A stretch of DNA of 64,000 nt from Pseudoroseicyclus_A sp041714655 (GCF_041714655.1 NZ_CP168219.1:1116001-1180000); one strand, 5' to 3'. Shown: positions 7,855 to 16,735, counted from the first letter of the stretch. Translations and numbers: made by a program. The notes: generated by a model not told the origin, from the sequence alone.

Positions 7855-9423
7855 ATGAAGATCGGCGCACCGAAAGAGATCGAGCCGGGCGAGGCGCGGG
7901 TGGCGATGACGCCCGCCTCCGTCCGCGATCTCGCCAAGCTCGGCCATGCCGCGCTGATCGAGGCCGGCGCCGGGCGCGCCGCGGGCTTTGCGGATGCCGC
8001 CTATGAAGAGGCGGGGGCCGAGGTTCTGCCCGATGCCGCCGCGCTGTTTTCGGCCGCCGATGTGATCGTCAAGGTCCGCGCCCCGCAGGATGCGGAGGTC
8101 GACCGTCTTCACGAGGGGCAGCTTCTCATCTCGCTCTTCCAGCCGGCGCAGAACGAGGCGCTTATGGAGCGCGCCAAGGAGAAGGGCGCCGCGGTGATCG
8201 CCATGGACATGGTGCCCCGCATCTCCCGCGCCCAGAAGATGGACGCGCTCTCCTCCATGGCCAATATCGCCGGCTACCGGGCGGTGATCGAGGCGGGCAG
8301 CAACTTCGGCCGCTTCTTCACCGGCCAGGTGACGGCCGCCGGCAAGGTGCCGCCCGCCAGGGTGCTGGTGATCGGCGCCGGCGTCGCCGGGCTCGCCGCC
8401 ATCGGCACCGCCACCTCGCTCGGCGCCGTGACGCTCGCCTTCGACGTGCGCCCGGAGGTCGCCGAGCAGATCGAGAGCATGGGCGCCGAGTTCGTCTATC
8501 TCGACTTCGAGGAGGCGGCGGACGGCGCCACTACGGGCGGCTATGCCGCGCCCTCCTCCCCCGAATTCCGCGAAAAGCAGCTCAAGAAGTTCCGCGAGCT
8601 GGCGCCGGAGGTGGACATCGTCATCACCACGGCGCTGATCCCCGGCCGCGACGCGCCGGTGCTCTGGACGGCGGACATGGTGGAGGCGATGAAGCCCGGA
8701 TCGATCATCGTCGACCTCGCCGCCGAGCGCGGCGGCAATTGCGAGCTGACCGTCAGGGACGAAAAGATCACCAGCGAGAACGGCGTGATCATCGTCGGCT
8801 ACACGGATTACCCGAGCCGAATGGCGGCGCAAGCGTCCACGCTCTACGCCACCAACATCCGCCACATGCTGACCGACCTCACGCCCGGCAAGGACGGCGC
8901 CATCGTGCAGGACATGGAGGATGACGTGATCCGCGGCGCCACCGTGGTGAAGGATCGCGCGATCACCTTCCCGCCGCCGCCCCCCAAGGTGCAGGCCATC
9001 GCCGCCCGCCCGAAGGAGAAGCCGAAGGAGCTGACGCCGGCGGAGAAGAAGGCCAAGGAGGTCGCCGCCTTCCGCAGCCAGACGAAGAGCCAGATCACCA
9101 TCCTCGCCATCGGCGCGCTGGTGATGCTGCTCATCGGGGCCGTGGCGCCCGCGAGCTTCATGAGCCATTTCATCGTCTTCGCGCTCGCCTGCTTCGTCGG
9201 CTTCCAGGTGATCTGGGGGGTCTCCCACGCGCTCCACACGCCACTCATGGCGGTGACGAATGCCATCTCGGGCATCGTCATCCTGGGCGCGCTTCTGCAG
9301 ATCGGGTCCGGCAACTGGATCGTCGTCATCCTCGCCTTCGTCTCGGTGCTGATCGCCTCGATCAACATCGTCGGCGGCTTCCTCGTCACCCGGCGCATGC
9401 TCGCCATGTTCCAGAAATCCTGA
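7855..9423 (+). CDS. pntA: NAD(P) transhydrogenase subunit alpha
   Basis: The alpha subunit of the proton-translocating transhydrogenase, which uses the proton gradient to reduce NADP+ with NADH. It has 522 residues. The N-terminal NAD-binding domain I starts MKIGAPKEIEPGEARVAMTP and carries the Rossmann loop VLVIGAGVAGLAAIGTA near residue 170. A Pro/Lys-rich linker (about 375-405) leads to three or four membrane helices at about 418-515. Here alpha is a single full-length chain rather than the split PntAA/PntAB common in other alphaproteobacteria. GGGGGAGAG precedes the ATG. pntB follows after 10 bp, so the two form one operon. Confidence 0.96.
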   Translation: MKIGAPKEIEPGEARVAMTPASVRDLAKLGHAALIEAGAGRAAGFADAAYEEAGAEVLPDAAALFSAADVIVKVRAPQDAEVDRLHEGQLLISLFQPAQNEALMERAKEKGAAVIAMDMVPRISRAQKMDALSSMANIAGYRAVIEAGSNFGRFFTGQVTAAGKVPPARVLVIGAGVAGLAAIGTATSLGAVTLAFDVRPEVAEQIESMGAEFVYLDFEEAADGATTGGYAAPSSPEFREKQLKKFRELAPEVDIVITTALIPGRDAPVLWTADMVEAMKPGSIIVDLAAERGGNCELTVRDEKITSENGVIIVGYTDYPSRMAAQASTLYATNIRHMLTDLTPGKDGAIVQDMEDDVIRGATVVKDRAITFPPPPPKVQAIAARPKEKPKELTPAEKKAKEVAAFRSQTKSQITILAIGALVMLLIGAVAPASFMSHFIVFALACFVGFQVIWGVSHALHTPLMAVTNAISGIVILGALLQIGSGNWIVVILAFVSVLIASINIVGGFLVTRRMLAMFQKS

Positions 9424-9433
9424 GGAGGGCGCC

Positions 9434-10891
9434 ATGAGCATCGGTTTCGTTTCGGCCTGCTACATCGTCTCGGCCATCCTCTTCATCCTCGCCCTCGGCG
9501 GGCTCTCGAACCAGGAGAGCGCCAAGCGCGCCATCTGGTACGGGATCGCCGGCATGGGTGTGGCGGTCTTCGCCACGATCTTCGCGCCGGGGGTCTACAA
9601 CCTTCTCTTCATCCTCGTCGCCATCGCCGCCGGCGCCTATGCCGGCTGGGTCGTGGCCGGCCGCGTGCAGATGACGGAGATGCCGCAGCTCGTCGCGGCG
9701 CTCCACAGTTTCGTCGGCCTCGCGGCCGTCTTCATCGGCCTCTCGGCCGACATCATGCTGACCCGGGTGGAGGGGCTGAAGGCCTCCGGCGCCGATCTCG
9801 ACGCGCTGATCCTCGGCAAGGATCTCACCGCCTTCGGCGCGACGCTCTGGCTGAAGGACGGGATGGAGATCGGGATCTTCCATGTCGAGGTGGCGCTTGG
9901 CATCTTCATCGGCGCGGTGACCTTCACCGGCTCCGTCGTCGCCTTCGGCAAGCTGGCGGGGCGGGTCGACGGCAAGCCCACGAAGCTGCCGGGCGGCCAT
10001 ATGCTCAACCTCGGCGCGGCGGTGCTCTGCCTCCTTCTGCTGGTGCTCTACGCCGGCGGGGCGGGCATATGGACGATGCTGCTCATGGCGCTCGTCGCCG
10101 GCTTCATCGGCTGGCACCTGATCATGGGGATCGGCGGGGCGGACATGCCCGTCGTCGTCTCGATGCTGAACAGCTACTCCGGCTGGGCGGCGGCGGCGAT
10201 CGGCTTCACGCTCGGCAATGACCTCCTGATCGTCACCGGGGCGCTCGTCGGCTCCTCCGGCGCGATCCTCAGCTACATCATGTGCAAGGCGATGAACCGG
10301 AAATTCGTCTCCGTCATCCTCGGCGGCTTCGGCGGCACCACGGGTCCCGCGCAGGAGGTCGAGGGCGAGATGGTGGCGACGGATGCCGCCGCCGTCGCGG
10401 CGCTTCTGGAGGAGGCGGACAGCGTGGTGATCGTGCCCGGTTACGGCATGGCCGTGGCACAGGCGCAGCAGCCGGTGGCCGAGCTGACACGGCGGCTTCG
10501 GGCCAAGGGCAAGGAGGTGCGCTTCGCCATCCACCCCGTCGCCGGGCGGCTGCCGGGGCACATGAATGTGCTCCTCGCCGAGGCGAAGGTGCCCTATGAC
10601 ATCGTGCTCGAGATGGACGAGATCAACGACGACTTCCCGCAGACGGACGTCGCCATCGTCATCGGCTCCAATGACATCGTGAACCCCGCGGCGCAGGACG
10701 ACCCCAACTCCCCCATCGCCGGGATGCCGGTGCTGGAGGTCTGGAAGGCCAAGGAGGTCATCGTCTCGAAGCGCGGGCAGGGCACGGGCTACTCGGGCAT
10801 CGAGAACCCGCTCTTCTACAAGGAGAACTGCCGGATGCTCTACGGCGACGCGAAGAAGAGCGTTGAGGAGCTGCTGACGCGGCTGGGGTAG
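9434..10891 (+). CDS. pntB: NAD(P) transhydrogenase subunit beta
   Basis: The beta subunit, 485 residues. The N-terminal half is a bundle of about nine membrane helices that forms the proton channel with PntA. The C-terminal domain III (from about residue 300) binds NADP(H), with VVIVPGYGMAVAQAQQPV, IHPVAGRLPGHMNVLLAEAKVPYD, EMDEINDDF and the VIGSNDIVNPAAQDDPNSPIAGMPVLEV segment characteristic of this family. A GAGGAGG ribosome site stands 5 bases before the ATG. The pair most likely supplies NADPH for biosynthesis, including the neighbouring sulfite reduction genes, although that link is only positional. Confidence 0.96.
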   Translation: MSIGFVSACYIVSAILFILALGGLSNQESAKRAIWYGIAGMGVAVFATIFAPGVYNLLFILVAIAAGAYAGWVVAGRVQMTEMPQLVAALHSFVGLAAVFIGLSADIMLTRVEGLKASGADLDALILGKDLTAFGATLWLKDGMEIGIFHVEVALGIFIGAVTFTGSVVAFGKLAGRVDGKPTKLPGGHMLNLGAAVLCLLLLVLYAGGAGIWTMLLMALVAGFIGWHLIMGIGGADMPVVVSMLNSYSGWAAAAIGFTLGNDLLIVTGALVGSSGAILSYIMCKAMNRKFVSVILGGFGGTTGPAQEVEGEMVATDAAAVAALLEEADSVVIVPGYGMAVAQAQQPVAELTRRLRAKGKEVRFAIHPVAGRLPGHMNVLLAEAKVPYDIVLEMDEINDDFPQTDVAIVIGSNDIVNPAAQDDPNSPIAGMPVLEVWKAKEVIVSKRGQGTGYSGIENPLFYKENCRMLYGDAKKSVEELLTRLG

Positions 10892-11007
10892 GGCTGGCCG
10901 GATGGGGTCGGGCTGAGCGCCTTGCGCATCAGCGTAGGTTTCAGGGCAGGGGGATACAAACCCACCCTAGGCCGGAGGGGCGCGGTCAGGCGCAGAGCGG
11001 CGCCCCC
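10892..11007. other. pntB-fpr convergent spacer with a degenerate AACCCACCCTA motif
   Basis: A short non-coding spacer between convergent genes. It contains GGGGGATACAAACCCACCCTAGGCC (10957-10981 approximately), whose right half matches the hairpin repeats at 29.2-29.5 kb. The left arm is degraded, so it may be a relic copy. No convincing terminator with a U-tract is seen. Confidence 0.4.
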
Positions 11008-11838
11008 TCAAACCCCCTCGCCGACGAACGCCTTCTCCACCACGAACTCGCGCGGCTCGGAATTGGCGCCCTCGTGGAGTCCGGCCTTCTCCAGGAGCGC
11101 CTTGAGGTCGACGTTGAAGGCGAGGCTGCCGCAAATCATCGCACGGTCGGTCGCGGGGTCGAGGGGGGGCACGCCGAGGTCGGAGAAGAGCTCGCCAGTC
11201 TCGATCAGCGTCGTGATGCGGCCCATCTTCGGGCTCTCCTCGCGGGTGGTCGTCGGGTAGTACTTGAGCTTGTCCAGCCCGTCGCCCAGCAGCTCGCGCA
11301 TCATCTCGTCGCTCTTCAGCCCCTCGATCAGCTCGCGGCCGTAGGTCAGCTCCTCCACCTGGCGGCAGGTGTGGGTCATGATGACCTCCTCGAAGCGCTC
11401 GTAGGTCTCGGGATCGCGCAGGAGCGAGGCGAAGGGCGCGAAGCCCGTGCCGGTCGAGAAGAGATAGAGCCGCTTGCCGGGCAGGAGCGCGTCATGGACG
11501 AGCGTGCCCACCGGCTTCGGGCGCAGGATCACCTGATCGCCGAGCTGGATATGCTGGAGCTTCGAGGTGAGCGGCCCGTCGGGCACCTTGATCGAATAGA
11601 ACTCCAGCTCCTCGTCCCAGCTCGGGCTGGCGATGGAATAGGCGCGCAGGAGCGGCTTGCCGTTGTCGCCCATGAGCCCGATCATCACGAACTCGCCGGA
11701 GCGGAACCGGAGCGAGGCGGGCCGCGTCACGCGGAAGGCGAAGAGCCTGTCGGTGTAGTGGCGCACCGAGGTGACGGTCTGGGCATCGGGCAGGGCCATC
11801 TTCGAGGCGGCTTGGGTCACGGCGGTCTGTTCGGTCAT
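11008..11838 (-). CDS. fpr: Ferredoxin--NADP(+) reductase
   Basis: A 276-residue bacterial FNR that moves electrons between NADPH and ferredoxin or flavodoxin, probably feeding the ferredoxin-type sulfite reductase encoded upstream. The FAD domain has PLLRAYSIASPSWDEELEFYSIKV (the RxYS FAD-binding motif) and the NADP domain has YLFSTGTGFAPFASLLRDP and MICGSLAFNVDLKALLEKAGL. The C-terminus EFVVEKAFVGEGV fits the alphaproteobacterial subclass. The ATG at 11838 preceded by GAGAGA was preferred to a TTG five codons upstream. It is the last gene of the cysG-DUF2849-cysI-cysH run, 48 bp after cysH. Confidence 0.94.
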   Translation of the reverse strand: MTEQTAVTQAASKMALPDAQTVTSVRHYTDRLFAFRVTRPASLRFRSGEFVMIGLMGDNGKPLLRAYSIASPSWDEELEFYSIKVPDGPLTSKLQHIQLGDQVILRPKPVGTLVHDALLPGKRLYLFSTGTGFAPFASLLRDPETYERFEEVIMTHTCRQVEELTYGRELIEGLKSDEMMRELLGDGLDKLKYYPTTTREESPKMGRITTLIETGELFSDLGVPPLDPATDRAMICGSLAFNVDLKALLEKAGLHEGANSEPREFVVEKAFVGEGV

Positions 11839-11886
11839 CGGATCTCTCGGCAATGGGTCGGGTCAGGCGGCGCGTCAGACAGCGCG

Positions 11887-13137
11887 TCAGGCGGCGGGGC
11901 GACGGCCGCGAAGGCGGGCCTGGTAATCATGCGCGCGCCAGTCGGCGCGGGCCAGCCATTGCGGCTCCGGCTGGCGCTCGGCGAGTTCGGGAGAGATCTC
12001 CACCTCGTCGAACCCCGCCCGGCGCGCCATGGCATATTGGTCGGCGATCACATGGCCCCGGGCCCTGAGCCGCCCCTCGAACCCCTTGGCGCGGAGCCCG
12101 GCGGCCAGCGTGAACCCCCGCCCGTCGTTGAAGCTGGGGAAGGCGATGCGGATCATCGCCGCATGTTCCCAGCCCTCGGGCAGGGCGCCGAGATCGGTGT
12201 CGGAGCCGAGGTCGAGCGGCTCGGCATTGAAATGGTCGGGGCCGAAGCCCCGATCCGTGACGATGACATTGTCGCGGGGCTCGGTCTCTTGCGTATCGGT
12301 CACTTGGGTCTCCTCGCTGGCCCCGGTCGGGGCGTCGGCTTCGGGGGCCTTGCTCTCAGGATCGGTGGTCAGCACCTCCACCCCTTCGGGGGAGAACTCG
12401 ACCTCCGGCGTCTCCTTGCCACGCACCGGCTTGCCGCCGATGAAATGGATGCCGCATTCGTCCTTCTCCTGCCCGCGCCAGCGCCCGGCGCGCGGATCCT
12501 CGCCATCGGCGACGCGGCTGGTGCAGGGGGCACAGCCGATCGAGGGATAGCCCTGCGAGACCAGCGGATGCCGGGGCAGCCGGTTCTCGGCGATGTAATC
12601 CTGCACGTCGCGCGGCGCCCAATGGGCGAGCGGATTGATCTTGATGCGCTTGCCGGCCTCTTCCTCGAAGAACTGCAGCGCCACGCGCTGGCCGCCCTGA
12701 TAGCGCTTCCGCCCGGTGATCCACGCGCTATAGGCCGAGAGGGCGTTCTCCAGCGGCTCGGTCTTTCTCAGATCGCAGCAGGCATCGGGATTACCCTTGT
12801 GGAGGAGCCCGAAGGGGTCGCGTTTCGCGATCTCCGCCTCCGCCGCCTTGATGATCTGCACATTGGTCAGATGCAGCCGCTCGGCCAGCTCCTGCTGGTA
12901 GGCGAGCGTTTCGGGGAAGAGCATCTCGGTGTCGATGAAGAGCACCGGCAGGTCGCGCCGATGGGTGGCGATCATGTGGAGGAGCACGACGGACTCTGCC
13001 CCGAAGGACGAGACCAGCGCCACCTCGCCCACCTGCGGATCCTGAAGCGCATGCTCCAGAACCGCCGTCGCCGAATGGTGCCGGTAGCGGGCGTTCAGCG
13101 CCGCCACGCGGTCGGAGATTGGGGCATCAAGCGGCAT
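11887..13137 (-). CDS. cysH: Fused assimilatory APS reductase (CysH) - DUF934 protein
   Basis: A 416-residue two-domain protein. Residues 1-240 are assimilatory adenylylsulfate reductase: the PAPS-reductase-type loop SSFGAES near 43-49, iron-sulfur cysteines CC at 120-121 and CAPC at 202-205, which indicate the [4Fe-4S] APS-using type, and the catalytic cysteine in KDECGIH (C228). An acidic, low-complexity linker (about 243-288) follows. Residues 290-416 are a complete DUF934 module (VTDRGFGPD, RIAFPSFNDGRGF, GHVIADQYAMARRAGFDEVE, WLARADWRAHDYQ). In most relatives these are two adjacent genes; here there is no stop or start between them. The start overlaps the cysI stop by 11 bp. Confidence 0.93.
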   Translation of the reverse strand: MPLDAPISDRVAALNARYRHHSATAVLEHALQDPQVGEVALVSSFGAESVVLLHMIATHRRDLPVLFIDTEMLFPETLAYQQELAERLHLTNVQIIKAAEAEIAKRDPFGLLHKGNPDACCDLRKTEPLENALSAYSAWITGRKRYQGGQRVALQFFEEEAGKRIKINPLAHWAPRDVQDYIAENRLPRHPLVSQGYPSIGCAPCTSRVADGEDPRAGRWRGQEKDECGIHFIGGKPVRGKETPEVEFSPEGVEVLTTDPESKAPEADAPTGASEETQVTDTQETEPRDNVIVTDRGFGPDHFNAEPLDLGSDTDLGALPEGWEHAAMIRIAFPSFNDGRGFTLAAGLRAKGFEGRLRARGHVIADQYAMARRAGFDEVEISPELAERQPEPQWLARADWRAHDYQARLRGRRPAA

Positions 13138-14791
13138 CTTGCTTGTCCGGATAGAGCGCGGCCTTGAAGGGCGCGGGGCCGAGGCGGCGGTAGGCTTGCA
13201 GGAAGGTCTCCTCCGGGCCGTCGCGGACCTCGAGATAGCCGAGGACGAGCCGCTCGATGGCGCCGGTGATCTCTTCGGCGGGGAAGCCGGGGCCGGCCCG
13301 CTCGCCGATGGCGGCGGTCTCGGTGGCATCGCCGCCGAGGGTGATCTGGTAATTCTCCACCCCCGCCCGGTCGAGCCCGAGAATGCCGATATGGCCCACG
13401 TGGTGGTGCCCGCAGGCGTTGATGCAGCCGGAAATCTTGAGCTTGAGCTCGCCTATTTCATGCTCGAGCTTCAGCTCCTCGAAGCGCTGGGCGATCTCCT
13501 GCGCGATGGGGATCGAGCGGGCGGTCGCGAGCGAGCAGTAATCCATCCCCGGGCAGGCGATGATGTCGCTGACGAGGCCGAGGTTCGCCGTGGCGAGGCC
13601 GATCTCCTTGAGCTTGGCATGCAGCGCCGGCAGGTCGCCCTTGGCGACATGTGGCAGGATGACGTTCTGCTCGTGGCTGATGCGGAGCTCTCCGTAGGAA
13701 TAGGCGTCTGCCAGATCAGCCAGCGCCCGCATCTGCTCGGCCGTCGCGTCGCCGGGCGTGTCGCCGGGCTTCTTGAGGCTGACGGTGACGATGGCGTGGC
13801 CCTCGGCCTTGTGCTCGGCGAGGTTAGTATCCGCCCAGGCGCGGAAGACCGGGTCCGCCTCGCGGGCGGAGTCATAGGCCTCCTGCGAGACCGTCCGGAA
13901 GGACGGGGGAGCGAAGGCCGCCTCGATCTCGCGCAGCAGCTCCTGATCGGCGCCGGCGAAGGCTTGCCGGGTCTCGAGGAACTTGGCTTCCACCAGCTCG
14001 CGGATCTTGTCGATGCCGTTCTCGTGGACGGTGATCTTGATCCGCGCCTTGTACTTGTTGTCGCGCCGGCCGAGCAGGTTGTAGACGCTGACGATCGCCT
14101 CGCAATAGGGCAGAAGGTCCGCCTTCGGCAGGAACTCCCGCACTACTTGCCCGATCATCGGCGTCCGGCCGAGGCCGCCGCCGACCAGCACTTCGAAGCC
14201 GGGCTCGCCCGCCTCGTTGCGCACCATGCGGAGGCCGATGTCATGCGCCTTGGTCACGGCCCGGTCATGGGGGCTGCCGGTGATGGCGATCTTGAACTTC
14301 CGCGGCAGGAACTGGAATTCCGGGTGGTCGGTCGACCATTGGCGCAGGAGTTCGGCGATGGGCCGCGGATCCTCGATCTCGTCGGCCGCGGCGCCGGCGT
14401 AATGGTCGGCCGTCACGTTGCGGATCGTGTTGCCGGAGGTCTGGATGGCATGCATCTCGACATCGGCCAGCGCCTCGAGGATGTCGGGCACGTCCTTCAG
14501 CTTCGGCCAGTTGAACTGGATGTTCTGCCGCGTGGTGAAATGGCCGTAGCCCTCGTCCCAGCGCTCGGCGATCATGCCGAGCTGGCGCATCTGCTCCGAC
14601 CGCAGCGTCCCGTAGGGGATGGCGATGCGGAGCATGTAGGCGTGCAGCTGCAGATAGAGCCCGTTCATCAGGCGCAGCGGCTTGAACTCGTCTTCTGTCA
14701 GCGAGCCGTCGATGCGCCGCTCGACCTGGCCGCGGAACTGCGCAACCCGGGAACGGACGAAGGCTTCGTCGAAGTCATTGTAGCGATACAT
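13127..14791 (-). CDS. cysI: Sulfite reductase hemoprotein (nitrite/sulfite reductase family)
   Basis: A 554-residue siroheme/[4Fe-4S] enzyme that reduces sulfite to sulfide with six electrons. Family signatures include HFTTRQNIQFNW near residue 85, the substrate-site arginine/lysine patterns PRKFKIAITG, and the cluster ligands CPGMDYC (Cx5C) and CINAC followed by GHHHVGHIG. No flavoprotein partner (CysJ) is encoded nearby, and an FNR gene is two genes downstream, so ferredoxin is the likely donor. The start at 14791 follows the DUF2849 stop by 3 bases. Nitrite could also be a substrate for the family, but the cys neighbours favour sulfite. Confidence 0.94.
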   Translation of the reverse strand: MYRYNDFDEAFVRSRVAQFRGQVERRIDGSLTEDEFKPLRLMNGLYLQLHAYMLRIAIPYGTLRSEQMRQLGMIAERWDEGYGHFTTRQNIQFNWPKLKDVPDILEALADVEMHAIQTSGNTIRNVTADHYAGAAADEIEDPRPIAELLRQWSTDHPEFQFLPRKFKIAITGSPHDRAVTKAHDIGLRMVRNEAGEPGFEVLVGGGLGRTPMIGQVVREFLPKADLLPYCEAIVSVYNLLGRRDNKYKARIKITVHENGIDKIRELVEAKFLETRQAFAGADQELLREIEAAFAPPSFRTVSQEAYDSAREADPVFRAWADTNLAEHKAEGHAIVTVSLKKPGDTPGDATAEQMRALADLADAYSYGELRISHEQNVILPHVAKGDLPALHAKLKEIGLATANLGLVSDIIACPGMDYCSLATARSIPIAQEIAQRFEELKLEHEIGELKLKISGCINACGHHHVGHIGILGLDRAGVENYQITLGGDATETAAIGERAGPGFPAEEITGAIERLVLGYLEVRDGPEETFLQAYRRLGPAPFKAALYPDKQDAA

Positions 14792-14794
14792 GAA

Positions 14795-15094
14795 TCAGGC
14801 CTCCGCCTGCTTGCCGTGATTGTAGTTCGAGGGGCCGCGGGTGCGGAACGCCTCGCGGAAATGCGTGGGCACGGGGCCCGTGGGGCCGGCCTCGGCATCC
14901 GCCAGATAGGCGCCGACGACGAGGTCGGGCTGGGCGAGCGCATGGGTCAGCGCCTCGGTCGCCAGCTCTTCCTCCTCGAAGAGCTGCGCCTCGTGCATGT
15001 CGCGGCTCCAGGAGCCGTCGGCGCGCAGCCAGACGGCATCGCCCTCGAGGAGGGCGTTGGCGGTGACGACCTTGGGGGTGAAGCGGCGGCTCAT
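14795..15094 (-). CDS. DUF2849 domain-containing protein
   Basis: A 99-residue soluble protein (SRRFTPKVVTANALLEGDAVWLRADGSW... ending NYNHGKQAEA). It matches the DUF2849 family, which is nearly always encoded between cysG and cysI in Rhodobacterales and Rhizobiales sulfite-reduction operons. Its biochemical role is not known; a small partner of sulfite reductase or siroheme insertion is a guess from position. Its ATG overlaps the cysG stop by 4 bp and its stop is 3 bases before the cysI start, so translation of all three is coupled. Confidence 0.88.
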   Translation of the reverse strand: MSRRFTPKVVTANALLEGDAVWLRADGSWSRDMHEAQLFEEEELATEALTHALAQPDLVVGAYLADAEAGPTGPVPTHFREAFRTRGPSNYNHGKQAEA

Positions 15095-16113
15095 CTTGCG
15101 GTCTCTCTGTTGGTCGGGCTTGCCGGCGCATTGGCCGGGGTGGCGGCGCGGATCGGCGTGGCGATACCCGGAATATGCCGCATCGGCCAGCCGGTGGCCC
15201 TGAGGCGGCGGGCGAGTGCGCCCTCGCCGGAGCCCGGGACCAGCCAGACGACCTGCAGCCCCCGGGCTACGGCCTTGCCGGCGCGGGCGAGGGCCTTCTC
15301 CTCATCCGCCGCCTCGTGCTGCCAGGCCTCGCGGCGGGCCAGTTCGAGGATGGCGGCGGGGGTGCCGGGGGCATGGATCACCACGTCGGCGGCATCGAGT
15401 GCGCGGCGGGCGGCGAGCGTCATCAGCTCGGGATCGCCGGGGCCGACGCCCGCAAGGTCCAGATGGCCGGCCCGGGCGGTGCCGGAGAGGTGGCGGGCCA
15501 GAAGCCGGTCCAGCCCCGCTTCCAGCGCCGGGGCGCCGCCCTCGGCGAGGCGGGGGCCGGCGTCCTGGTAATATTCCGCCCAGAAGTCGCGCCGGGCACG
15601 GCCCATGGGCAGTTTCTCGGCAAAGCCGCGGAAGGCCTTGCCGACCCGGGCCATGAGGCCGAGCTCGGAGGGCAGGCGCGCCTCGAGGTCTTCCTTGATC
15701 ATCCGGGCGAGCACCGGTGCGGCGCCCTCGGTGCCGATGGCGATGGTCACCGGATCGCGGTCGACGATGGCCGGCGTGATGAAATCGGAACCGTGGAGGT
15801 CATCGACGGTATTGACGAGAACGCCCGCGGCGCGGCCGAGCGCGGCGGTGCCGGCATCGAGCGCCGCATCATCCTCCGCGGCATAGACGAGCGCCGCGCC
15901 GGGAACGTCCGCCGCGTCCATCCGGCGGCGATGGAGCGTCAGCTTGCCGGCGCCCGCGAGCCGGGCGAGCTCGGCCTTCGGCGCCTCGGCGAAGACATGC
16001 ACCTCGGCCCCGGTCTTGAGGATCAGCCGCAGCTTGGCGAGCGCCGTCTCGCCGCCGCCGGCAAGGAGCACGCGGCGCGCGTCGAGGTCGAGATAGATCG
16101 GGAAGTGCTGCAT
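15091..16113 (-). CDS. cysG: Siroheme synthase CysG with a shortened, degenerate methyltransferase domain
   Basis: A 340-residue protein; complete CysG is about 460. Residues 1-215 are the precorrin-2 dehydrogenase/sirohydrochlorin ferrochelatase part: LAGGGETALAKLRLIL (NAD loop), VNTVDDLHGSDFITPAIVDRDPVTIAIGTEGAAP, and the dimerisation domain. From about residue 217 the uroporphyrinogen-III methyltransferase domain begins normally (GHLDLAGVGPGDPELMTLAARRALDAADVV) but lasts only about 120 residues. The usual GDPxVFGR catalytic segment is replaced by VPGSGEGALARRL, and the SAM-binding second half is missing. It probably has lost methyltransferase activity, with another SUMT such as CobA supplying precorrin-2. 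The start MQHFPIYLDL at 16113 fits homologues. Confidence 0.88.
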   Translation of the reverse strand: MQHFPIYLDLDARRVLLAGGGETALAKLRLILKTGAEVHVFAEAPKAELARLAGAGKLTLHRRRMDAADVPGAALVYAAEDDAALDAGTAALGRAAGVLVNTVDDLHGSDFITPAIVDRDPVTIAIGTEGAAPVLARMIKEDLEARLPSELGLMARVGKAFRGFAEKLPMGRARRDFWAEYYQDAGPRLAEGGAPALEAGLDRLLARHLSGTARAGHLDLAGVGPGDPELMTLAARRALDAADVVIHAPGTPAAILELARREAWQHEAADEEKALARAGKAVARGLQVVWLVPGSGEGALARRLRATGWPMRHIPGIATPIRAATPANAPASPTNRETAR

Positions 16114-16146
16114 TGCGGCGTCTCCGTTCGTCTGGTCTCGAATATA

Positions 16147-16157
16147 GAACGCTGTTC
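16147..16157. promoter_or_regulatory. Candidate operator GAAC-N3-GTTC between cysG and lrp
   Basis: The 137-bp divergent spacer contains AATATAGAACGCTGTTCCAA, with inverted GAAC/GTTC half-sites 34-44 bases before the cysG start. Its position on the cys side of a divergently encoded Lrp/AsnC regulator makes it a likely binding site for that regulator. This is inference from symmetry and position. Confidence 0.45.
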
Positions 16158-16250
16158 CAATCGCGCGCCACGTCTGGCAGGAAATAAGAACGGATGTCCC
16201 CCAGCCCACCCGGGCCGGTGCGGATGTCCCAAACCGGAGGGCGAGCCGGA

Positions 16251-16712
16251 ATGGCATTCCGCATTGACGAGACCGATAGGAAAATCCTTGCCGAATTGCA
16301 ACGCGATGCGGCCCGGCCGCTGGAGGAGATCGCGAAGGCGGTGGGCTCCTCCAAGACCCCGGTCTGGAACCGGATCCGCAAGCTGAAGGAGGCGGGCGTC
16401 ATCGGCGCGCAGGTGGCGCTTGTCGACCCCGAGGCGCTGGGCTTCGAGGCCTGCTTCTTCGTGCTGATCCGCACGGCGGAGCACGAGGCGGAATGGCAGC
16501 GGAAGTTCCTGAAAGCCTTGAGGGAAAGGCCGGAGGTGCAGGAGGCGCACCGGCTGGCCGGCGACATCGACTACATCCTGAAGGTGCGGGTGGCGAATGC
16601 GCGGGCCTATGACGCGTTTTATCAGGCGCTGATCTCGGAGGTGAAGATCCACAACGTCACCGCGCTCCTGTCGATGGAGGAGATCAAGTCGACGGTGGCG
16701 CTGCCGCTCTGA
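16251..16712 (+). CDS. Lrp/AsnC-family transcriptional regulator
   Basis: A 153-residue regulator. An N-terminal AsnC-type helix-turn-helix (FRIDETDRKILAELQRD, then LEEIAKAVGSSKTPVWNRIRKLKEAGVI) is followed by a RAM-type ligand/oligomer domain (EACFFVLIRTAEHEAEW... AHRLAGDIDYILKVRV... VKIHNVTALLSMEEIKSTVALPL). Divergent orientation to the cysG operon with one spacer in common points to control of sulfite reduction; the ligand is unknown. MAFRIDETDRK at 16251 was taken as the start because the preceding 19 codons do not resemble the family. Confidence 0.92.
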   Translation: MAFRIDETDRKILAELQRDAARPLEEIAKAVGSSKTPVWNRIRKLKEAGVIGAQVALVDPEALGFEACFFVLIRTAEHEAEWQRKFLKALRERPEVQEAHRLAGDIDYILKVRVANARAYDAFYQALISEVKIHNVTALLSMEEIKSTVALPL

Positions 16713-16735
16713 GGCGCGATTCTGGCTGAGAGGCC

